The notes under the pieces: generated by a model
Databases searched by the model: none
What the model was told of the DNA's origin: nothing
Seen by the model: only the letters and a program-made list of their open reading frames with translations
Origin: a bacterium
GTDB taxonomy: Bacteria > ARS69
DNA length: 5,967 nt
NCBI GenBank assembly: GCA_025774865.1
Contig: JALGZO010000556.1
Location: forward strand, 1-5,967
Reading direction: 5' to 3'
Translations under genes and position numbers: made by a program
Shown: in pieces, positions 1 to 4,605 of the stretch
Position numbering within the stretch: position 1 is the stretch's first letter
Layout of the letters: each line of letters opens with the position of its first letter

Positions 1-1
1 G

Positions 2-475
2 CTCCCTGAGTACTACGCGAACCCCGGCACCGGCCATCCGGCCATGCCGACGGGTCCCTGCAACGACGACGGCAGCGAGAACTTCGCCGGGATTCCCGAG
101 GGTCTCGACAACGACGGCGACGTCGACTACGACGGAGACGACGCGGACTGCACCACGGGCACCGGGATCGGGGAAGGGCTCGCCCAATCACCACAGGGAG
201 TCCTTCGCCTCTCTGTCTTGCCGAACCCGGTCTCCAGACACGGAGCGGAGATCGTCTTCTCGCTGTCCGCACGCTCCGACGTGGCGGTTCACATGCACGA
301 TACGAGGGGTCGTCTCGTACGGAGGGAAGTGCTGAATGCTCTCGCATCGGGAGTCCACCGCGTTGGTTTCGACGGTAGGGACCAAGATGGGAAGCCGTTG
401 CCGAGTGGCGTCTACTTCGTGCAGGTGAAGACGGCCGAGACGACCGAGACCGGACGGATCGTGCTGATCCGATGA
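2..475 (+). CDS. C-terminal fragment of a secreted/surface protein with an Asp-rich motif and a FlgD/T9SS-type sorting domain
   Basis: The reading frame is open at the left edge, so only the last 157 residues are seen and the start lies outside the window. An ATG at 44 is in frame, but the coding sense continues upstream of it (LPEYYANPGTG), so it is probably internal. Residues about 34-64 hold two cysteines flanking an acidic stretch, PEGLDNDGDVDYDGDDADC. It resembles the DNDGDG-type MopE-like metal-binding repeats and Ca-binding Asp loops of secreted proteins. Residues about 70-157 look like a FlgD Ig-like or type IX secretion C-terminal domain: LSVLPNPV at the start, DTRGRLVR, a DGRDQDGKPLPSGVYFVQV strand turn, and RIVLIR at the terminus. 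By family knowledge such tails direct export and surface attachment, or act as a Por/T9SS sorting signal. The catalytic or structural part of the protein is not visible, so its function is unknown. It ends at TGA 473-475, convergent with the next gene. Confidence 0.8.
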   Translation, partial: LPEYYANPGTGHPAMPTGPCNDDGSENFAGIPEGLDNDGDVDYDGDDADCTTGTGIGEGLAQSPQGVLRLSVLPNPVSRHGAEIVFSLSARSDVAVHMHDTRGRLVRREVLNALASGVHRVGFDGRDQDGKPLPSGVYFVQVKTAETTETGRIVLIR

Positions 476-673
476 CGGACTAGCTCCGACCGGTCGGGGC
501 CCGTCGGAACGAACGCGTGCAACACTTTGGATCGGAAGAGGAGAGGGCGACCGAACGGTCGCCTTCTCGATCCAGGCCTATGAAACGGAAGTGACGAACG
601 ACACGACGGTCTAGCATCAGGGCCGAGCTACCGTGACGCGTTCTGGCCGAGCGCCCCGAAGTGGCTAGTGGTG
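476..673. other. Convergent intergenic region
   Basis: 198 bp between the stop codons of two converging genes. Besides the hairpin at 529-573 it contains a perfect 12-bp palindrome, CCGACCGGTCGG (486-497), ten bases after the + strand stop. An alternative stem there is TCCGAC (485-490) with GTCGGA (503-508). Both could add to termination of the left gene. I see no gene in this stretch; short open frames here lack a ribosome site and recognisable sequence. Confidence 0.6.
529..573. terminator. Strong hairpin between convergent genes, probable bidirectional terminator
   Basis: The core stem is GGCGACC (546-552), loop GAAC (553-556), GGTCGCC (557-563), seven perfect pairs. It extends outward through 545/564 (a G-T wobble) to 541/568, giving about 12 pairs. 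A further 6-bp outer arm, GGATCG (529-534) against CGATCC (568-573), can close the structure with the bases between them bulged. It lies 54 bp after the stop of the + strand gene and about 100 bp after the stop of the convergent ahpD-like gene, so it can serve both transcripts. There is no long T tract on either side, only TTCTC or CTCTTCC, so efficiency as a Rho-independent terminator is uncertain. Confidence 0.6.
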
Positions 674-1237
674 CTAGACACGGAGGATCGGCTCCGCCCC
701 CGAGAATACCGGCTCCAGTTCCACGCCGAGCGCGTCCCCGAACTTGCTGATCGCGATGTACTGCGTGATCGTGAACACGGCTTCGACGATCTGAGGCTCC
801 GAGTAGTGTTCGTGCAGTCGGTCCCACAGCTCCTTGGGCAGGCGATTCGCGTCGACCCCGATCTGAACGGTCAGATCGAGCAGCGCCTTCTCGGCCTCGG
901 TGAAGTGAGAGCTGGACCTATATCGATCGTCGCCGATGTCGTTGATCTTGTCATTTGAGATTCCGAGCCGCTTGGAGAGCGTTTCATGCTGCACGACACA
1001 GTACTGGCACTCGTTGCGGTGAGTCGCTTTGAGGATCAGAAGCTCCTTGGTAACCCAGTCCAGCTCGCCGTCCTTGAGAATCGCCATGACCGTGTTGGTG
1101 AAGACTTCGCCGAGCTCCGGAGTGTGCCCGAACACCTTGAAAATGTTCAGTAGCATCTCGAAGCGATCTTCGGCTTTGTCATAGAAATCGTTGGTTTCCG
1201 CGTTGGCCTGCTCGCGCTCGACGTAAGAGACGGACAT
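674..1237 (-). CDS. AhpD-like / carboxymuconolactone decarboxylase family protein
   Basis: A 187-residue protein of the AhpD/CMD all-alpha fold, close in length to mycobacterial AhpD (about 177). Visible active-site pattern: Glu65, then Cys77-Gln-Tyr-Cys80, then His84. The spacing E-x11-CxxC-xxx-H matches the Glu118/Cys130/Cys133/His137 relay of M. tuberculosis AhpD, while the His between the AhpD cysteines is replaced here by Tyr79. These are the only two cysteines. By family knowledge, members with this dithiol act as thiol-disulphide reductases in peroxide defence; others are decarboxylases or are uncharacterised. The exact substrate cannot be read from sequence. The start at 1237 is chosen because GAGGAG lies 5 bases upstream (1243-1248). 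The frame stays open to 1531, but that extension would run into tetR and has no family similarity. No signal peptide or membrane segment is seen, so it is probably cytoplasmic. It lies 20 bp downstream of tetR and is probably cotranscribed with it. It is visibly less GC-rich than the glc genes. Confidence 0.88.
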   Translation of the reverse strand: MSVSYVEREQANAETNDFYDKAEDRFEMLLNIFKVFGHTPELGEVFTNTVMAILKDGELDWVTKELLILKATHRNECQYCVVQHETLSKRLGISNDKINDIGDDRYRSSSHFTEAEKALLDLTVQIGVDANRLPKELWDRLHEHYSEPQIVEAVFTITQYIAISKFGDALGVELEPVFSGAEPILRV

Positions 1238-1242
1238 GGTAG

Positions 1243-1248
1243 CTCCTC
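1243..1248 (-). promoter_or_regulatory. Ribosome binding site of the ahpD-like gene
   Basis: GAGGAG on the - strand, 5 bases before the ATG at 1237. It lies inside the 20-bp gap after the tetR stop codon. It decides the start of the ahpD-like gene in favour of ATG 1237 over the longer open frame. Confidence 0.75.
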
Positions 1249-1257
1249 GTTGTAGAA

Positions 1258-1839
1258 TCAGCCGAGCATGGCCTCGGCCTGGCGGACGATCGATCGGAAA
1301 ACGGCCCGATCCGGACGGCTGCGTGAGAGGACACGAAGACCGATGAACAGGCTCAGAAGGGCGCGCGCCGTGTCGGTCCGACGGACGCTCCCGGGGATCT
1401 CGTTCTGGTTCTGGCCACGTTCGATCATGTCGGCGAAGAACGTCTCTACGTCGCGAAGGGCTCGGTCCACGATGGCGGCGACCTGTCCATCGTGAGGCGC
1501 CAGCTCGAGCGCCGTGTTGACGAGGAGGCATCCGTCACGGGAACCACCGCGCGTGCTCGTCTCGATCACCTCTTCGAACGCGCCCGTGATCGCCTTTCGC
1601 GCCGACCGTCGTTGCCGGTGGCGATCCGTGAACGCTCGGCGATGTTCGTCGTCGTAATGAAGAAGCGCCTCGAGAAAAAGCGAGCGCTTGCCGCCGAATG
1701 TGGCGTAGAGACTTCCCCGGTTGATGCCCAGACCGGAGACGAGATCTTGAATCGAAGTGGCCTCGTAGCCTCGTCGCCAGAAGAGACGGGTGGCCCGTCC
1801 GAGCGTCCGTTCACGGTCGAAAGTCTTCTCCCAGGGCAT
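1258..1839 (-). CDS. TetR/AcrR family transcriptional regulator
   Basis: A 193-residue protein of normal TetR length. The N-terminal DNA-binding domain covers residues about 6-55. Its helix-turn-helix reads TSIQDLVSGLGINRGSLYATF (about 28-48), preceded by ATRLFWRRGYEA and followed by the typical GGKRSLF. The rest is the helical ligand-binding and dimerisation domain, with the subfamily motif DGCLLVNTALELAPHD (about 102-117). Cys104 in that motif is the only cysteine. Two in-frame ATGs exist, at 1845 and 1839. I chose 1839 because GGAGA (1846-1850) is then spaced 6 bases away and because MPWEK is a common opening in this subfamily; starting at 1845 would leave the Shine-Dalgarno touching the start codon. 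The gene is first in a two-gene unit with the ahpD-like gene, and its promoter contains a near-palindrome, so autorepression is likely. The ligand is unknown; an electrophile or oxidant is an inference from the partner and the single cysteine. Confidence 0.9.
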   Translation of the reverse strand: MPWEKTFDRERTLGRATRLFWRRGYEATSIQDLVSGLGINRGSLYATFGGKRSLFLEALLHYDDEHRRAFTDRHRQRRSARKAITGAFEEVIETSTRGGSRDGCLLVNTALELAPHDGQVAAIVDRALRDVETFFADMIERGQNQNEIPGSVRRTDTARALLSLFIGLRVLSRSRPDRAVFRSIVRQAEAMLG

Positions 1840-1859
1840 GGACATTCTCCGATCACGGG

Positions 1860-1888
1860 AGAGTAGGTTGTCTGGAACGATCGGTCAA
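1860..1888 (-). promoter_or_regulatory. Predicted sigma70-type promoter of the tetR-ahpD-like unit
   Basis: Reading the - strand, a -35 box TTGACC (1888-1883; five of six match TTGACA) is followed after exactly 17 bases by TACTCT (1865-1860; three of six match TATAAT). Transcription would begin near 1852-1854, leaving a very short leader that contains little more than the GGAGA ribosome site. The good -35, ideal spacing and position directly upstream of tetR support it; the poor -10 is the weak point, and promoter consensus in this lineage is unknown. Confidence 0.5.
1875..1886. promoter_or_regulatory. Candidate TetR operator overlapping the -35 region
   Basis: GAACGATCGGTC is an inverted repeat with 10 of 12 positions symmetric around the CGATCG core (1878-1883). 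It overlaps the -35 box and the upstream part of the spacer of the tetR promoter. TetR proteins usually bind short palindromes at such positions and block RNA polymerase, so this is the best operator candidate for the adjacent regulator. Binding is inferred, not shown. Confidence 0.45.
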
Positions 1889-1920
1889 GACTCTCGGATG
1901 CGATATCTGGGGCCACCGAC

Positions 1921-1934
1921 CGACGCCGGCGTCG
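1921..1934. repeat. Perfect 14-bp palindrome upstream of the tetR promoter
   Basis: CGACGCCGGCGTCG reads identically on both strands. It lies about 35 bp upstream of the predicted -35 box of tetR and about 90 bp after the glcF stop. It has no loop, so it is a poor terminator and could be a protein-binding site. In GC-rich DNA a chance palindrome is possible. Confidence 0.35.
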
Positions 1935-1980
1935 CTCTCCCTGGAGCCATCGAGCTCGGGCGGAGTCAAAGCGAGGTACC

Positions 1981-2000
1981 GCGGCGGGGCTGCCCACCGC
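1981..2000 (-). terminator. GC-rich hairpin downstream of glcF, weak terminator candidate
   Basis: On the - strand GCGGTGGG, loop CAGC, CCCGCCGC forms an 8-bp stem with one wobble pair, beginning 23 bp after the glcF stop. No T tract follows directly (GGTACCTCGCTTTG), so it is at best a weak intrinsic terminator or an RNA 3'-end stabiliser for the glc transcript. It would also help insulate tetR from read-through. Confidence 0.35.
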
Positions 2001-2023
2001 GAGGAGTGAGGGCCCGATTCCAG

Positions 2024-3310
2024 TCAGTGTCGATCTGAATACGCCCGGGCGAGAATCTCCACCGGGTGCAACACCTCGATCTCGGTTCCCCGCAATCCGT
2101 ACGCGATCTGCATGGCGCATCCCGGGTTCCCCGTGACGACGATCTCCGCGCCGCTCTCGCGGATCGCCGCGGTCTTCTCGGCGAGGATCGGCTCCGCCAT
2201 CTCGGGATGCCGCAGGTTGTAGACGCCGCCGGCGCCACAGCAACGTTCGCTACCGGCGAGCGGCACGAGCTCGAGCTCGGGAACGAGCCGCAGCAGACGC
2301 TCCACGACATCGCCTCCGATCCCCTGACCGTGGAGGAGGTGGCACGGCTGGTCGTAGGCGACCTTCGCCGGTAGCGCGCGCTCGGGCGGGTGGATGTCGA
2401 GCTCCCCGAGGAACTCGCATACGTCCTGGTAGGAGGGAGGACCCTCCTCGACGCCCGCCAGCGGCTCCTTGAGCGACGCGCCGCAACCGGCCGCGTTCAC
2501 GATCACCGCGTCGACCCCGGCCTCGGCGAAGACGCTCCGGTTCTTCGCGAGGAGCTTCGCGGCGTCGCCCAGGACTCCGGCGTGTCGATGGAGTGCGCCG
2601 CAACAGGTCTGTGCGTGCGGCACGACGACTTCGCAACCGTTCCTCGTCAGTACGCGGATCGTGGCTCGGTGCACCGGCGCGAACCACTCCGAACCGACAC
2701 ACCCGAGGAAAAGGGCCACTCGCGCTCGGCGCTCGCCCTCCGCCGGGAAGGCGGCGTGACGACGATCCGTCTCGATCCGGCGCGCTGCCCGCAACGGCAC
2801 GTCCGGCTGCATCGAGTGGAGGCGGGTCAGTCGGGCGGACACGCGGGGGAGCGCCCGGCCCACGAGGTCCCGGAGGCCGCTCCTCTGGTAGAGCTCGAGC
2901 AAATCCGAGAGCGCGGCGATCCGGCCGCGGTGCGGCAAGATCTCGCGGAAGAGCCATCGTCCCCATCTCGATGGGGAAGCCGCTGGCCGATCGGGACCCG
3001 TCGCGGCGCGGAACGACTCCACCATTTCGCCCATTCGAATTCCGGATGGGCAGACGCCTTCGCACGCGCGGCAGACGATGCACTGGTCGAGATGCCCGTG
3101 CGACTCCTCCGACAATTCGAACTGCCCCTCCGCCCATCCGCGCATGAGATAGATGCGTCCGCGGGGCGAGTCCGCCTCGCGACCCGTGACGGCGTGCGTC
3201 GGGCAGTCGGGAATGCAGAGACCGCAATGGACGCAATCGAGCGTGCGCGGGTACTGGGGAAATGCGCCCGGGCGCGGCGGGGCGGCCGGAGACGCGGACG
3301 ACGCGCTCAC
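2024..3310 (-). CDS. glcF: Glycolate dehydrogenase, iron-sulphur subunit GlcF
   Basis: 428 residues, compared with about 407 for E. coli GlcF. Two ferredoxin-type [4Fe-4S] motifs lie near the N-terminus: Cys26, 29, 32, 36 (CVHCGLCIPDCP) and Cys77, 80, 83, 87 (CIVCRACEGVCP). Two cysteine-rich CCG domains follow. The first has Cys204, Cys236-Cys237-Gly and Cys276; the second has Cys323, Cys357-Cys358-Gly and Cys398. This is the standard GlcF/heterodisulphide-reductase-D-like architecture. The subunit takes electrons from the flavin subunits and passes them towards a membrane quinone acceptor; no membrane helix is visible, so attachment is peripheral. The start is a GTG at 3310 that overlaps the glcE stop as GTGA, with GGAG seven bases upstream (3318-3321). 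The frame remains open upstream to 4792, but that stretch is a shadow of glcE and glcD. All cluster ligands are intact. Related lactate or other 2-hydroxy-acid oxidases share this subunit type, but the D-E-F order favours glycolate. Confidence 0.93.
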   Translation of the reverse strand: MSASSASPAAPPRPGAFPQYPRTLDCVHCGLCIPDCPTHAVTGREADSPRGRIYLMRGWAEGQFELSEESHGHLDQCIVCRACEGVCPSGIRMGEMVESFRAATGPDRPAASPSRWGRWLFREILPHRGRIAALSDLLELYQRSGLRDLVGRALPRVSARLTRLHSMQPDVPLRAARRIETDRRHAAFPAEGERRARVALFLGCVGSEWFAPVHRATIRVLTRNGCEVVVPHAQTCCGALHRHAGVLGDAAKLLAKNRSVFAEAGVDAVIVNAAGCGASLKEPLAGVEEGPPSYQDVCEFLGELDIHPPERALPAKVAYDQPCHLLHGQGIGGDVVERLLRLVPELELVPLAGSERCCGAGGVYNLRHPEMAEPILAEKTAAIRESGAEIVVTGNPGCAMQIAYGLRGTEIEVLHPVEILARAYSDRH

Positions 3311-4605
3311 TCGTGGACTCCGAAGATGTTCACGGGATCGAACACGTCGAGGATCTTGCGGGCGAGGGCCGCGTTCGGGTCCGGGGTGAGGAGCCGGTTC
3401 CGGCCCCGGCGGTGCGTCGGCGGCAGGTGGAGGAGCGTGGCCTGGCCGTCGTGGGCGAGCGCGGCCTTCCGCACGTCGTCGAGCGGCTCCGCGACGCGGG
3501 ACGGCTCGGCGGTCCAGCGCAAGGTGAGTACTCCGGACGCGACGTCCATCTGGAAGCCCGCGAGGATGCCCACCCGATCCCAGAATGCCGTCCGCAAACG
3601 CAGTTCCAGCTCGGCCAGCTGGGTGGGGAGGACGACGACCCGGGCGATCCCGAGATTCTCCCGAGGCTCCGCGGCTTCCGCGAATCCCGCGAGGTAATCG
3701 AGCATCTTCGCGGCCGGCTCGTCCCCGTACGCCTCCGAGAGCTTCGCGGGGGCGCCCCGGGCCATCCGCTCCGACTCGTTCGCGAGCCACTTCACGCGGG
3801 GCTCGATTCCCTCGAACATCCACGCGACGATCCAGTCGCCGGGCCGTCCCTCGAAACCGAGCTCGCGGATATCGTCCACGGCCGCATCCGACAGCAGCAC
3901 GAGCATCGCGGGTTCGAGGCGGTCTCGGCGAAGAGCGGCCGCGAACTCGAGCGCCTCCGTGCTCGAGTCGAACCGGGCGAGCCGCAGCGAGCGCTTGGGC
4001 GGTTTGGACCGGAGCTTGAAGTTGAGGCGCAGGAGAAAGCCGCCGCTCCCGTGCGCTCCCACCAGGAACTTCCCGATCTGATAGCCGGCCACGTTCTTCA
4101 CGACCATGCCGCCGGACTTGAACGAGTGGCCGCCGCCACGCAACCCCTCGACGCCGAGGAGGAGTGTCGCGATCCGACCGTGGTGCGCGGAGCGCGGACC
4201 GAAGGGCGCTCGCGCGACGAGCCCTCCCACAGTTCCACCGGCCGCCCGCCCCAGGTCGACGGGAAGCTCCTGACCCTGCTCGTCGAGCGTGGCGCGCAGG
4301 GTCGCGAGCGGCATCCCCGCTCCGACTCCGATCGTGAAATCGTCGGGCTCGTACTCGACCACGCCATCGAAACGATGAGTCGAGACGACGAGCGCTCCCG
4401 GAGCGGGCGGGTCGGCGACGCCGGCGTGCGCGCCGAGCCCGGCGGGGATCACGGGCCGGCGCTCCGCCTCCGCGTCCCGGACCAGACTTCGGAGCTCGTC
4501 GATCGTCTCGGGAGCGTGGACGACGACATCGTGGCCGTAGTACGCGGTCTCGAGCGCGGACGGGGCGCGCCTGCCCCGCGCGACCGGCGCCGGAGCCTCG
4601 CTCAC
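3307..4605 (-). CDS. glcE: Glycolate dehydrogenase, FAD-binding subunit GlcE
   Basis: 432 residues, longer than E. coli GlcE (about 350). The PCMH-type FAD-binding domain covers residues about 20-200. It shows PAGLGAHAG (54-62), FTIGVGAGMPLATL (90-103), GGTVGGLVARAPFGPR (123-138), and the GlcE signature SGGMVVKNVAGYQIGKFLVG (164-183). The C-terminal part ends in FDPVNIFG, the usual closing motif of these FAD-linked oxidases. GlcE works with GlcD and GlcF in oxidising glycolate to glyoxylate. The start is GTG at 4605, forming a GTGA overlap with the glcD stop, and gives MSEAPAPVARG. The frame is open further upstream, but those residues are an Arg-rich shadow of glcD. The nearest purine-rich run (GAGG) is only one base from the GTG, so translation may depend on coupling to glcD. 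The extra length lies mainly after the FAD domain, residues about 200-410, and shows no extra recognisable domain. Confidence 0.92.
   Translation of the reverse strand: MSEAPAPVARGRRAPSALETAYYGHDVVVHAPETIDELRSLVRDAEAERRPVIPAGLGAHAGVADPPAPGALVVSTHRFDGVVEYEPDDFTIGVGAGMPLATLRATLDEQGQELPVDLGRAAGGTVGGLVARAPFGPRSAHHGRIATLLLGVEGLRGGGHSFKSGGMVVKNVAGYQIGKFLVGAHGSGGFLLRLNFKLRSKPPKRSLRLARFDSSTEALEFAAALRRDRLEPAMLVLLSDAAVDDIRELGFEGRPGDWIVAWMFEGIEPRVKWLANESERMARGAPAKLSEAYGDEPAAKMLDYLAGFAEAAEPRENLGIARVVVLPTQLAELELRLRTAFWDRVGILAGFQMDVASGVLTLRWTAEPSRVAEPLDDVRKAALAHDGQATLLHLPPTHRRGRNRLLTPDPNAALARKILDVFDPVNIFGVHE
3318..3321 (-). promoter_or_regulatory. Ribosome binding site of glcF inside the end of glcE
   Basis: GGAG on the - strand, seven bases before the GTG at 3310 and inside the last codons of glcE. 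It supports the GTG start at the GTGA overlap, for which no other in-frame start lies nearby. Confidence 0.6.

Noticed and set aside
609-679. Inverted repeat GTCTAGCA (609-616) / TGCTAGAC (672-679)
   Set aside because: Only 8 bp per arm, 55 bp apart, and the right arm overlaps the end of the ahpD-like coding sequence; probably chance, with no sign of a mobile element.
480-827. Open frame on the - strand across the convergent intergenic region
   Set aside because: It overlaps the end of the ahpD-like gene in another frame, contains the hairpin, is Arg/Ser-rich and has no family resemblance.
674-1531. Longer version of the ahpD-like protein starting at 1531
   Set aside because: The extra 98 residues overlap tetR in another frame and look like shadow sequence; ATG 1237 has a good ribosome site and matches the family length.
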